A stretch of 64,000 nucleotides of DNA, taken from NCBI GenBank assembly GCA_002917075.1, contig NTMA01000006.1:62001-126000 (forward strand), in the 5' to 3' direction. Each line of letters opens with the position of its first letter. The stretch's first letter is position 1. The notes under the pieces are model-generated. The model was not told where the DNA came from. It searched no databases and saw only the letters and a list, made by a program, of their open reading frames with translations. The position numbers and the translations under genes are program-made. Shown in pieces: positions 34,597 to 47,012 of the stretch. This DNA comes from Hawksworthiomyces lignivorus. Lineage: Eukaryota > Ascomycota > Sordariomycetes > Ophiostomatales > Ophiostomataceae.

Positions 34597-37500
34597 TTAT
34601 TCGGGTCTCACTTTTGGCATGATCATATCATATCCAACATCATCTTCTAAAACGAGGGACAAGGGAGGACTGTACGATGACGGTAGCGAAGAATCAGAAA
34701 TACTTCGCAATTGTTGCTTCAGCTGTTCAGCCGGCGACTGGCTCGTGCCTGGATCCGGGGCAGGTTCTGGTTCTAATGTAGGACTCATAGCGAGCGGCGA
34801 CTCCGGTAGCAGCGGGGGGCTCAGAGCGTCAAATCCGCCAAAGCCACTTAGTGAGAGGGGACTTCCACCAGTCAAGCCTGTGGTATCACCAAATGAGAAT
34901 GACTGCTGGTGGCCAGGTATGATACTAGCAGGAGCACCTAATCCACCACCGGGCAACCCAATGAGAGATGAAATAGGAGACGGCGGCGAGAAATTGATGT
35001 CCATATCTAAAAATATGAAAGTTAGTCTAAGATCCGTATGCATAGAGTGAATCTATATAGCAAATGATGTTGTGAAAATGCGCTTACCCGTTGCAAAAGA
35101 GCCTAGTGGTGCATGGAAGCTCTGTTGCCAGGATGCGCCGAACTGTGGCCGCATGCCAGGATGGTGAAAGGGCGTCGTAGAGGATGAAGACTGAGCAAAG
35201 TCGAACGCGCCCATCGGCGGCCCAGGACTGCCAACAAATGGACTTGCGTCGAGAGGATTGGGGGAGTGTGGTGACATATGCGGGTTTCCGCCTATCACAG
35301 AGTCAAAAGAGAAAGTGGAAGCGGTAGAGCCAGGGCCAGTGCCAAAATGGAGGTTGTGTGCAGACAGGAATGGAGACGACACAGTAGATGAGGGCGGTGG
35401 CGGCGGGCCAACATAGTTAGTATGGGGTGACGGCCGCGTAAGACCCATCAATCCACTTCCCAAGCCAAAGCTGCTCGCACTACTCTGGCTGCTGGCGCTG
35501 CGCTTGTGAAGCCTTGCGGCTGCTACAGCGAGAGCTGTTGCGCCTGAGCTGCTCTTCCTGCTCTTCAAATGTGCCCGCCGACCATTGTTGCCGTCTACAG
35601 CATTGCTGAAGCCGCCATATGGCGCGTATGGAGAACGATACGTGCTCGCGTCTCTGTTACTGTGCACCTGGAAGAAAGGATATTTTTGAGCTGTGCTCGA
35701 CAAAAGCGCAGCAGGTTTTGGTGGCGGAGGTGGAAGGATCTTGGGTTCGCCGCCAGCTTCACCAACCGCGCTGCTCGACGATGATGGGGGAGACATCGCA
35801 CCGCCAGGCGTCCCTAAAGACCACGGCTTTGTTGTTTGGACGGTAGCATATCCATGGGAGAGGTTCGGATGTTGAATCTGAGGGAATTTATTATTGGCAG
35901 CGTCCGCCTTCGGCATATAAAAGGAACTAAATGGTGGGCCAAGGCCTGAGGAAAACGATGAATGGTGGGTGCGATGGCCACCATGGAAGTGTTTCGATGA
36001 CGATCGTTTCGGAGTGTAGCCATCAGAAGATTTGCGTGGCTTATATACGTACGGCTTGCCCGCAGCTCCTGCTACTGAGGCTGAGGTAGATGACGAAGCA
36101 GGAACATTTGTTGTTATCGGGGAAGAGTGCGGTACGTAAGGAGGCTTGATGACGCTGTATGATCTTCGCGGTTCTGCTGCTTGCTGGCCACTAGCTTCAA
36201 CATCGGGCTGAACTGAGGTCTGGCTGGGAATCGTAGTCTGGCTCAGAGGCGGAGGGGGCAGCACAACATCTAGGTTTTTGGGGAATACTGGGGTAGAAGG
36301 CAGGCGAATCGGTGGTTGCATCGGTGGTTGCATCACTGGCTTTGGGACAGTATCTAAGAAGTTGCTCCGAGGATTATGCACCGGATTGGACAGATCATCG
36401 GTGTACTGTGCCTTGGCCTCGGTAGATGACTTGCCGATATAGTGCCACACCTGATTGGGTTTGCTGAGGTCGACTTTCACTTGGTCTTTGTTTTCAGCGA
36501 ATGAAGACGATTCGCACACCTGGAATTCTTTCCAAGTATAACCTTCGACAAACACGTCATCGCGGAATGGAAGCGACCTCTTCTGGACGTTCAGCTCTTC
36601 CTTCGCTTTACGAGACGCAGGCAGCGGTAAGGCATTAGGCGATGCCTTAGGAAGGCGGTAGTCAGCAGGATCAGGCAGCAAAAGCCATTTCCAGTCCACC
36701 TCGACTTGGTCACTGATTTTTTGTTAGGCACGAGCGTACGGGTTTTCACAACCCAATAAAAGCAAGAATGAAAAGACGCAAGAAATAAAGAGGAAAACAG
36801 GGCGGACAGCGTCAATACATACCCGCTCGGAATTACATGCAACAGCAAGATTTCCTCATCCACGCGATTTTCGATCACGATACCGGCAAAGATGTCGCTG
36901 CGGTAGAGCTGCATCTGGCAGAGAGCGCCTTTTTCAAGAGCAGCCGCAGCGCTGCGGATGCGTTCGTTCTTCTCCAGCGCCTCACCATCAAATTTTTTGT
37001 CACGCTTCGTCCGCTGAAAGCGGCACGTCAGCTCAAAGACTTGGTCTTTGTACTCCGTGCCATCGTCACCAAATACAGGCACTTCCGCGCCTTCAACAAA
37101 GACGCCTGCAGCTGCAGCACAGGTTGGGTGGTACGACCGTGAACACTTGTTGAAGGAACACTGGAGGCAGACGCCCTTCCGCAGCCGACAGTACATGCAA
37201 CGCAGTTCCAGGCGCTCCATGGGAATGTTGCCAACGTTGGTAACGACCTCCTTTCCGTCTACTTCTTCAATGTATGTCTCCGGTACGTACATGGCGCACA
37301 TGCGGTGAGCCTTCCGGCCATCATCAGTGGGGATAAGTTCAACAGAGGGAATGTCGTTCGGGCAGAGGCAGCATGGTGCGCCCTCGGCAGACCAAAGACG
37401 CAGACGCATCTTTTTCAGTTTTCTACCCACACCATCATCGTCACTGTCTGTGTCTGGATCACCGCCTCTACCTTTGGCATGCCGCTTGCGCTTTCGGCGT

Positions 37501-39996
37501 ACAGTGCGAGGCCGGAGAGGCCGGATACGAACAGCTCTTCCTCCCAGCGGTGGCGTTGGCAATCCAGTTAGAGATCCTTCCTGGTCGTCTTCTGCGCCGT
37601 CCATGTCGTCGTCGGAATCATCTTCATCATCCTCGTCATCCTCTTCGTCGTCGGAGGGAATGCCGCGCAACTTGCGCTCGATTTCATAGACGTCCACCCA
37701 CACGCTATCCTGGGCCTGGGCGCACTCGCACTTCTTAGCGATCTTCCCCATGGGCAGCCAAGAGTCCAGAGCGAAATTGACCGCCTCGGCACAGTTGTAG
37801 CCGAGGTTGTAGCCAGAATGGTAGCCGTATGGGTAGGTCACGACAAACTCTCCTGGGTAAGACACACACTTGTTGACCCGGATATTGTAGTGGTGCTGCA
37901 AATGTGAAGGCGAGATGAGGAAAGCCTTGTGGCGGAGGAATTGGCTGCAGGCCTTGGCATCCGCAGGCCAGATGTTTTTCATGGCGGCTTCGAAGCGACG
38001 GGCGTCGCCCTGGGAGATGCTGTACCACTGCTTAGGAGCACCGAAATGCAGGTAGTTGATGCTGTACAGATCGACATCCTCAAGATGCCAGGCAAAAGTA
38101 GCCTTCCACATGCCCAGATACAGGTAGGCGGTGTTAACACCGGGAACTTTGGTTCCAAGAACGTCAAGCAGATTGGGGAGCTTGTTCAGGTTCCAGATCT
38201 TTGTGGATTCGTCAAAAAGAGTGCCAGGCAAATCCGCGCCATACAAGGGAGGGGCATAGGTCAAGGTCTTCCAGTATATCCGCTCCAGCTCCTCGCAGCG
38301 TTCCGGGGTGAAGGCAGACACATCCATGCGGTAGTCCCAATCCTTAAAAGCGGCTTCGTCAATCTTTGCAGAACCCTCTCGCTTGATGTATTTGCGCCGA
38401 GCAGACGTTGACTGCGTCTTGGCGGAAGCCTGACGCGTAAAGCCCATCCGGCGGGGTGCAGCGGGAGCTTCCGAGCAGGCGTCATCAATACTACCAGTAT
38501 CATCCCCTTCGTCCTCTTTCTTCACGGGAGGGTCCTCTTCCACGGACGGCATGACAGGGTTGACGGAGATCTCCTCTTCGATTTTCTCCTCAGGAAGTGT
38601 TCCAGTATCCTCGCGGGTGTCTACACAAGACTTGTCATCGTCGCCCCGCTGCGACTCGGGAGTCATCGGCCGCGGTTCGGACACAACAGAGGCATTGTCA
38701 TCGTCACCCACCTGGCGCTGGCGCATTCCCTTGCGACCGCCTCGGCCACGCTTGCCTCTTTTGGTAGAGGCACCCCCAGTGGACGCAGGAGCGGCACGAG
38801 GACGGGGTGCGGGCTTTGGCTTGTCAGCATTGGCACGGCGCTCACCTCGTCTGGCAGGCGGCTGGTGCTCGCTTTGTTCGCACAAGTGGCGCCACTGCGG
38901 AAGGTTGTAAGACCGTTGGTGGAGGATATTGACCTGGCGGTAGGTACCGTTGGATCCCATGATGTCCTGCTTGATAGGTTCGCGAACCTTGATCGTCTTG
39001 ACCATCTCGTCAAGGGGCGCGAGAGAATCCCTCCATTCCTGGGGTGGGATAATCTTGACGATGCCTGATTTCATACCGTACTTATCGATTTTCTCCATCT
39101 AAACATGGAGGGCAGAGAAGAGTAGAATACCATAGTTAGAACAACACATTTCGCTTATGTCGATAGAAGAAAGAGCACAGGAAGAGAGAAAAAAGGAGGG
39201 GTTAGGACGAGTTGAAGTGAAAAATACAGCAAGGGACGTATGACAGAAGAGGAGAGAGGAGGGAGGGCTGGAAGCAAAGGACAAGGCTAGGGAGAGAAGA
39301 GCGCACAAATTTCTTGAAATCCCGAAACTGATGCATGGTTGGTCTGAAGATAGGAACGGTACCGGAGTAGTGGTCCGGTTCGATGTCACCAATATCTTCT
39401 TCATCCGCTGCCGCAGCGGCGGCAGCACCGTCAACGGTGGTGGCATCGGCGGGCACATCAGAAAGAGGAGATGTAGAAGGACAGGGAGCACCTGGCGGAG
39501 CAGACGCAGTCGACAGAGCCGTATCGGGGACAGCTGTTGTGGGGGTGGTGACCGAGGTCACCGCGGCATCAGCGTCGGGATCGGCAAGGACGTCATCGTC
39601 GACATCGCTGAGCTCCGAGTCGGAGCTTCCGCCATCCAGCTTGGAGGCGTTGTTGCTATCGGGCGGAGAATGAAGTCCGGTGGTCCGATCCAGGCCGGGG
39701 GCGTCGGAGGGTGCTGGAGCTACAGCTTCGGTTGGAAGAGTGTCGGAGGCAGGGGGTGGGGCTGAGGCAGAAGCGCCGGCGAGGTTATCGGTCGTCGTAG
39801 AATCTGCAGTCATGGAAGCAGAGGCGGCGCTAGCGGTTGTGGTGGTGTCCGCCGTGGTAGTCGTCATCATTGCCGTCATGATTGGAGCTGTCGCAGAGAC
39901 AGACTCCGAAGGAGTGGTGGAGTGAAGGGGGCCTGCGACGGCGATGAAGTCGGCATCCCCCCCAAGCGCCGCAGCGCTGATCGCTTCGCTGGACAT
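34597..39996 (-). CDS. KDM4-type JmjC histone demethylase with extended PHD
   Basis: Predicted nuclear Fe(II)/2-oxoglutarate-dependent histone lysine demethylase of about 1,666 residues, in exons 39996-39307, 39098-36823, 36712-35088 and 35006-34597. The N-terminus (about 1-200) is Thr/Ala/Ser-rich and disordered. JmjN follows (PIFRPTMHQFRDFKKF, split by the first intron, then YGMKSGIVKIIPPQEW). JmjC has the iron ligands His568 and Glu570 in WHLEDVDLYSINYLHFG and His657 in YPYGYHSGYNLGYNCAEA. A basic NLS-like run (RTVRRKRKRHAKGRG) and an acidic EDDEDDEDDSDDD block lie between JmjC and an extended PHD (CCLCPNDIP...CMYCRLRKGVCLQC...YHPTCAAAAG). About 650 C-terminal residues are Ser/Pro-rich and unstructured. 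Such enzymes act on H3K9me3/H3K36me3. The last codons are uncertain. Confidence 0.9.
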
Positions 39997-41370
39997 GGCC
40001 AACGGCTGAGGCTACATGCGATCGTAACGGGGGGGTTCTGTAGCCCGGAGAGCAAGGAGAGCGAAATCGATAGGAGAAGGCAGGGCGACGAGAGGGTGCG
40101 AGGGAGAGGAGAGAGACGCAGAGAGAGGTGGGGGGAAGAGAGGCAGAGAGAGAGGCAGTTGGGCGAGTGGTGTCGAGCAAAGTCGACGGGATCGTGCGGA
40201 TGGTTTGTGCACCTCCCTCTCTCCGTAGGCGTGATGGCTGGCGATAAGAGGTTGTGCTTCCTTCCTTCCTGCCTTCGTCTCAGAAGACAAAGAAGACTGT
40301 ATCCAAAATACGGCAAGAACAAAAATTATCAGGAAACCGAGGAAAGAGAGGATCAAACGAACAGGTTTGGCTGGCTCGGAGGGAAGGTGCGTGAGAGGGG
40401 CGATTTGATACGGAAGGAAGGGGGGGAGGTTGCATGAGGTGGAAGGGAGGCAGGAGCGGCCGACAAAACTGGATCCCTACGAAATGAGTTTTCCGGTTGG
40501 GCAGCTTTTGCTAGCGAAACAGACGAGAGACCATGGCCCCGTTACTCGTACAATCAGAGGGAGGGAAACTGACGGGCAGGACAGTAGCAAGATTATTATT
40601 ACGAGCAGGCGGGAAAACTGAGGGAAAGTGCGAAACGAGAGTGGGTGAGAGAGATAAGTCCCACAGTAAGACAGTGGCAATGAAACTGTGCTCGTCTGCT
40701 GTAGTGCGAGTGGGCTGACAACGCGTTTTTGTCCCTCTCTCTCTCGCACTATTCCGTCGCACGACGGTCTTTTCTGCTGGTGCCTTCATCTAGGGCTTTT
40801 TTGCACTGTGCTTTGACTCAATTTTCACATTACGAAAGTCGCAACAAAAAAAGACTGGCCAGACTTGGTCTTCTCACTGTATAGCCAAAAATTGCGACGG
40901 GCTTGCAGCGAATAGCAGCAAGGGATGGCGGAGGATGGACATTGGGCGGTTGAATGAAATGTTTCGCAGTTTCAGATCTTCACGCTCTCCTGCCGTAGCC
41001 GTACAGTCCACTGAGCACATCTTTTGTAAGCTTGCAAGAGCAACAGAGCAAAGCTCGCCTTTGTCTCTTCTCCCTAGGCTACACTCTGAGAATGTCTTGC
41101 TGTCGGATTGATTATGTTTTCCTGCCTTGCTCTAACTTCCCTTTCAAACCCAACCGTTTGTGTTTTCACGCAGCACCCAACAGACGTTGAGCCGCCTCCT
41201 TCGGCACTGTGCAATTTCATAGATAGGGAAAAGGAAAGGGGGCAACAAGACACGAACGCTTGATCGGCCTTGGGCAGTTGCGGCTTTAGCGGCCGAAGCC
41301 AAATTCGCTATAATTTAACGGCTTACAGCTCTATCCCAACAGAAAATAGAGGAAATATATGTATAAATAA

Positions 41371-41517
41371 AGATTCATTCCTTCAGCTCTTAATTACGGC
41401 CAGAAGGCGAAGATCGTGAAATCGGTCACTTCCTACGAGGTGATTGATCATGCGAAGAAAGCGGCGACGACCGAGGATGTGGGAATTCCCGGCGAGAGCC
41501 ACGGCGAGAGTGTGTAA
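41371..41517 (+). pseudogene. Orphan exon-like reading frame, possible relic 3' exon
   Basis: A 48-codon frame with protein-like composition (NYGQKAKIVKSVTSYEVIDH, then KKAATTEDVGIPGESHGE, stop at 41515). It is preceded by CCTTCAG, which could be a splice acceptor at 41386, and it differs from the AT-rich surroundings. I cannot find a partner exon upstream and I do not recognise the family. It may be the last exon of an unannotated gene or a fragment left by a duplication. Confidence 0.3.
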
Positions 41518-43919
41518 AAAAAAAAATCAAGAAATCAAAACTTTAGGGAGAAAAAAAATGAAATAATATCATGAGACGCACCGAACAAGAGTGAGGCCCA
41601 GCAAGCCCACGATAGAGAGGGTTGTCGCACGCACATCGTGGTATAAACTGCATTAGGCCGTAAACCGCAACGAGAGCAATAATCGCATTGTCGCACTAGC
41701 TTGCGGCTTGTGGCTCTTTGCGATCTTCCCTGCCATCCTTTTCCCTCGTTTTCTGCCCTTCTTAACTTTGGCGGCTTTTTTTCCACACCTTCACCCACCC
41801 TCCCAGCCAGTAGCATCGTGTATCGCGACCACTCTGGCAGTAGCTCCATAATGCTAAAAACTTTTCGCCTGGGTCTGGCTTTATAATCGGAGAATTTCTC
41901 ACGATTCGTAGACCCTACGAAGATACAAGATTTTTTTTTTTTCTTTTCGTATGCTTATATTGCGTTTGACATTGCATTTCGCCGCTTGGCAATATCGTAT
42001 GTCATGTCTCGATTTTCTTTCACCCCCCTGTTATGAAATCGCTCTTTTTTCCTGGCAGGGCGGCTATATTGCACTCGAATTGAGCGAAACATAAAACGAG
42101 GACAGTGAATACACTGTATTGTACCAACAGCTCAGTAGCGAGAAAAAGGGTGCAATATGTAAAATGTGTGATTAGTGCAGTGCTCATACAGTACATAATC
42201 AGTGTTTCAAACTGGGATTTGGCGCCGGCTGCGCGGACAGATACACGCTGAAAGTGGACTGAGCTTTAGCAGGGTAGCGACATCGCAAGAGAAAACAGAT
42301 CAGGGCGTGGGCAGCCTAGTGGGGCAAGAGGCAGAAAAAAAAAAGGGCCTTCATTTCGATGCAGGGGCAGAACACACGTTAACATGAGGCAACAGGCAAG
42401 GGACATGAGAATATATTTGTATCTGAGGTTACCTCGTAGACGATCCCGCTTTGCAATGATCATTATTCATTCTGTCCAAGTGCCGTATAAAGCCGCAATG
42501 CAAACAGAAACAACCATGCTGCGTGTCGCTCTCTGTGTCGCACGGTATCAAATCCCACTCTGCCCCCCCGGAGAGAGAGGGCAGGGGGGGTGCTGGGATC
42601 AACGTAGATTTGTCCTGTGCGATGCAATTATTTTGTGCAGATGCGAGGAAGACCCTCTTTCCTCCACTGGAGACTTGATGCTACTGCACGCTCTGCATTC
42701 ATTTTGTATCAGCAATACAGCAAGAAGAGGGCAGTCCCTGAGTTCACAGCTTTTGCTGCTGTTCTGGAACATCTGCCACTGCGTATTCTCGGCGGGCACG
42801 GGGCGTGGCAGGGCTCGCGGTCCTCTGTGCGAGCTTTGTGCCAATGCACCGCCGGGAGAATCTTCTCCCTGTCGCCATTTGGTCTGTGTGACGTGCCCTG
42901 CCGCGCTGCCTCAGGCAGAAAGAAGAAAAGCACTAAGGAAAACTGGGCAAGCTTAGATGCTTTCCTCTAGGCTAATGACGTCGACGCCAATCACAGCCAC
43001 CACAAGCACACCCTCTTTTCCGAATGTGAGCTTCACCGCTCAATTGAAGACGGGCAAAGCCAGGACGGACATGACCAGTCACATGGCTCTCTCGTGCGAG
43101 TACGCGGAAAGACATGAAAAGTACCAAAAAGAGAATCCACCCACCCAGACTGTCTAGTCTCAGCAGCAATATAAGGCTTATTCGCCCTCTCATCACGGTT
43201 AAAGACGAAAACGTGGAGGGCATCAAAGGTTTAAAGCACCCCGAGACGTGCGTGTTTACTGATTTGGTTTTTTTTTTGGTTGGGGGAGGAGGGGGGGTTT
43301 GGCCAGCCAGCTCTCCACTTCAAAGTAATGACTGCCAAAGCCAAAGCCTCGTGAATGACTAAAGGCCTGCCTTCTAAGCTGTTCTCGTTGCAGGACCCGA
43401 CCTTTGCGATGGACCCAGTTGGCATATAAATGGTGAAGACGCATGGAGACAATCAGAAAGCCTGACGCAAGCCTGATTTCACTATCGTCCGGTCTGCATT
43501 CTGTTACTCACTCAAACTCGTCCCAAGGACTCGTCCTTCGTCTCACTTCAAGAAAGCTACCGCCACGGCCTGCACGAATCTCGCCCACTTCTGAGCACAC
43601 CAGTCATAACATCCCCTCCCGCGCAGATGCGAACAAACATTAGTCTCGCGTAATGCACATGTAGCAATAATAACACTATATGCCCATCCTTTATCAACGA
43701 GGGTGCCGTAGGGCAGCAATCAGTCCGGGACGAGGATTTTTCCTCGAAACAAAGATCGACGAAAATTTAGTCGGCTTGTTGCGGCTCTTCCTGCGATGCC
43801 TTACAATTTCTAAGGAAATGCGTAATGGTTGATGCTGATTGCTCCAAAAAGGAAAGAGACTTCTCAAATAGGCACGCAAACAATAACAAAAAGAGAAGAG
43901 CGAAGAAATGAAAATAGAC

Positions 43920-43924
43920 AAAAA
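43920..43924 (-). terminator. Pol III terminator of tRNA-Ile
   Basis: Run of five T on the minus strand, four bases after the 3' end of the tRNA, the standard RNA polymerase III stop signal. Confidence 0.75.
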
Positions 43925-43928
43925 GAAA

Positions 43929-44014
43929 TGGTCCCGGAGGGGCTCGAACCCTCGACTTTCGCATGTATTCTTGGAATATTAGTACGATGCGCTAACCAAC
44001 TGCACCACGGAACC
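43929..44014 (-). tRNA. tRNA-Ile (anticodon AAU), with 12-base intron
   Basis: On the minus strand a full cloverleaf can be folded. The acceptor stem is GGTTCCG with CGGGACC plus discriminator A. The D-arm GTGCAGTTGGTTAGCGCA contains the A box. The anticodon stem is TCGTA/TGCGA, and the T-arm CGAGGGTTCGAGCCCCTC carries the B box GGTTCGAGCCC. The anticodon loop reads CTAATA then A after removal of a 12-base intron placed one base 3' of the anticodon, the usual nuclear tRNA intron position. The anticodon AAU (A34 becomes inosine) marks the main eukaryotic isoleucine tRNA. The gene stands alone in a gene-poor stretch. Confidence 0.93.
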
Positions 44015-47012
44015 ATTCAGATGATCTGTTGAAGATGTTTTGTCTTATTCATATCTAAGAAATCTTGGTGTTAAGGCCGAGGAAGGCAGTAGTTTCATTC
44101 TATTCTCCAAGTGTGAAAAGTGTTTTTTTAGCAGTAACTTGCGCTAAGCCAAAGGGCCAGGAATAGTAGCTTTTGCGATCTCCCTGCTCGCTATCGTTCT
44201 TTTTCATGCGTATTTCTCTGTGCCAGCCTGTTGAGATATGCTCAGTCAAAAGACGAATAGGGGGTTTTGAAAACGCCATTTTCATTGCGTAATATGAAAA
44301 GTGGTGCGCCATAGAAATGCAGAAAGCGTCAATATCCGTATAGAAGAATATGTCCAAGTTCGCGACTGCTTTCGTCTGCTAAACTTGTTTACCAGGAGAT
44401 CGATATTATCATTACCCGCCGTTATATGTCTTACCAGCGCCATTCGGGAAATTAGCTTCAGTGCAAAGAGCCTCCATTCGGCCTCAGCCCCAATCCTTTT
44501 CCGCAAGCCATCTGGCGTCTACGCATACAGAAACCGTGGAAATAAGATTAGATCAATAGGGGTAAAATGCAGCCACAATCGAGAGAGGAAAAAGCAACCA
44601 AAACACCAGCATGAAAAGAGGCGTAATGTAGGTGACATTTTTTATAATTATAGCAGCCACAGACGCCTCGTTTAAGAGTCTTAATCGAGTGGTATTAAGG
44701 GCATGGCTAGGCACCAGAAATCAGAACCCTGTTTACAGTTCTTGGACAACCAGATCACAGCGGCACAGTAGCAGTAACATCCGGGTAGGGGAGGGAGTGG
44801 ACTACATAGCAATGTATGGAGCAACAGATCTGACGTGTGTGCGGGAATATTCCGAACCTAAAGGTCAGGGCGCTGCGTAGGTTCTCGTTCACATCCTTCT
44901 TTCATTTTCTTGCGAGTTCCAGATCGAACGACCTATTCTCCGTACATACATTATGCTGATCGATCGAGGAAGGACGAAGAAACGAGAAATCGCGGAAGCA
45001 TGGGATCTCTCACGGCGCGATGCCCAGCATGAGAAAGTCCCCCAGCTGCCAACCCATCGCCGGACCTTTCCCAATAGAGACTTATTCTGCATTGGTGAAA
45101 GAGGAAGGTTTGCAGTTTATTACTCACGTTACTCTAAGTAGAAGAGTAAATAAACGAAGACGGCAAGGGTGCTGTTCTGTTGAGCGTGTGCGAGCATACG
45201 TGAGCGTGTTGTCTTTTCCAAAGACGCTACGGTGCCCAGAAGCCGTTGAGGCCGACCCTTGCCAACGTCCAAAAAATCAATAGTCTGGTTTCTCTTGCCA
45301 AAGATGGTCACAAGATTTAGTCTAAGCTTTGGAATATTAAGCGGAAAGCAAAGCGAGTACCGAGCACACATCGTCAAAAAAAATATGGGGCGCCTTTGGC
45401 AGTCAATAAAACAATAAACTGGAGACATCACCAGTCGCTGACACAAAGTGGGACTGCGAACAGAGAAGGCTACTGGGTGCAACAGAAATCGTTTGCCGGA
45501 CTGGGCATGAACGCAGAAACGCATCATCCCATGGCCTTTAAATTATTTCTTTTTTATTCATCGTCCGAGCTGTAGCGTACTTGGCAGCCATGTGCTGTCC
45601 TGATGAAAATCTGAGAAAATAGCATAGCCAGTATAAAACAGAAGAAAGTGGATGGAGTCAGTGCCGTCGCCAACCTTGTTGCTAAGACGCTTTTCTTTTC
45701 TTGTTTTCTTTTTGCTTTTGTTCTTTCAATTGCCGCTGATCGCCGCCAGTCCGATCTGTGTTGACGTCGTCGTCGTCTCTCTCTCTCCGCGCCCCCTTTT
45801 GCATCTGCGGTTCTTTTGCACGAATTTTCCCCTGCATTATGATCTTGGCCCTTGGATAATTGTCCCCCTGTGGCGCTTTCCAATATCAGGCACACCCCAG
45901 TTTTCCGAAGCCTCCACGCTTTTCGCGCTATAACTGTAGCGCTTGAGCTGAGGCTGTTCCTGTCGAACGTCAGCCAACCAGAGGCTGTACCAGTCAATAA
46001 AATCCGTCTCCTTTCGGCATGGTGCGTTGTTAATTTCCACCTTTTTCTCCTCTGCAAAATTGGATGCTAGACTTTATTGAATCAATACTCTCTTCTACCG
46101 CATCTGCTCCTCTGCATCGCCCTTTTTTCGTTCGTCCGGTCTACGAGCAATCTCTGCTTGTTGCGTATGTGACGGCTCTCCTCAGCACACCAACAGAAAT
46201 GAATGGCTTGCGACAAACGAGGAGACTCTCGGACCCATGCTACCCTATCGACTGTGGTAAAACTCCACAAAGTATCATCCATATGTGTTTTGGCGGAACA
46301 GAGTACATCTGGTCCTACAGAGCATAGCTTGCTTAGCACCTAAGAATAAGTGCCCAAATAGGAAATTCACATATCCTTGCTCGCTCCTCGTCAGTCGAGG
46401 CCGTCAAGCCCAAGCGCGTGCTGGCCTTCTTCTGCCATGCCGTCGCTTCGCCCATAATGCAGAAAGTACTTACACGCACACCCCGGCCCTACAGTATTGC
46501 GGACCCGATTTAGCAACAGCTGAGAGGGGAGAGCGTATTCTAGTGGGCTCGCCTTCTTTGTGTCGTGGAGAACTTGGACGATGGGGAAGGTTGTCGCTCT
46601 CGGCCGGTGGCAACGGCTCCCGACTAAAATAAAATATTAAAAAAATAAAAATACGCCCAGCGTCTAACGGGGTTGAGTCTAAGGGGGCGCCAGAAGAAGA
46701 ACAGTCTAGATGAACGAGGACAAGGGGAGCGAGTCAAAGAAGAGATGGGTTGAAGCACGGCTCTTGATATATAGATCAACCTCCGTGTCCTCCCCCCTTC
46801 CAAACCTCTTCTATCGTTATCCCCTCCGGAATCTTCTCTCCTTGAGCGCAGAGAGCAGCATCGTCAAGTCCGAACCGCAGTTGTGCTCACCACATTCGTT
46901 TATTTCTTATTCTTTGTTTCTCGCTTCCAGCTAAGAAACGCTTTCGCTCGTTTATTAATTTTATCACTCCCACGGTTTCTTGTTGATCCTCGCCCGTAGC
47001 CAACTAGTAACC
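44015..47012. other. Long gene-poor region
   Basis: About 3 kb with no supported gene. Several open frames of 60 to 170 codons on both strands show no bias or motifs. The last 250 bases before the mucin-like gene are rich in CTTCT/TCTCC and end in a short leader, as in a fungal promoter. Confidence 0.5.

Larger units (their letters stand above)
39997..43928. other. Long gene-poor region
   Basis: About 3.9 kb with no supported complete gene. The part next to the demethylase start (40020-40700) is purine-rich on the plus strand (GAGAGAGGCAGAGAGAG) and probably its promoter and long leader. A 190-codon frame at 42384-42956 lacks codon bias and motifs and is not accepted. One exon-like frame at 41371-41517 is listed separately. 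Confidence 0.5.

Noticed and set aside
37560..37680. TCATCATCCTCGTCATCC repeat as a microsatellite of interest
   Set aside because: It is simply the coding sequence for the Asp/Glu-rich block of the demethylase.
42384..42956. 190-codon plus-strand frame
   Set aside because: Mixed composition with many rare residues, no motif, overlapping open frames in other phases, and no promoter-like leader. Considered chance.
45554..46057. 167-codon minus-strand frame ending RYSSDDE
   Set aside because: The acidic end looks protein-like, but the rest is Arg/Lys-rich without motif, and no consistent splice model could be built.
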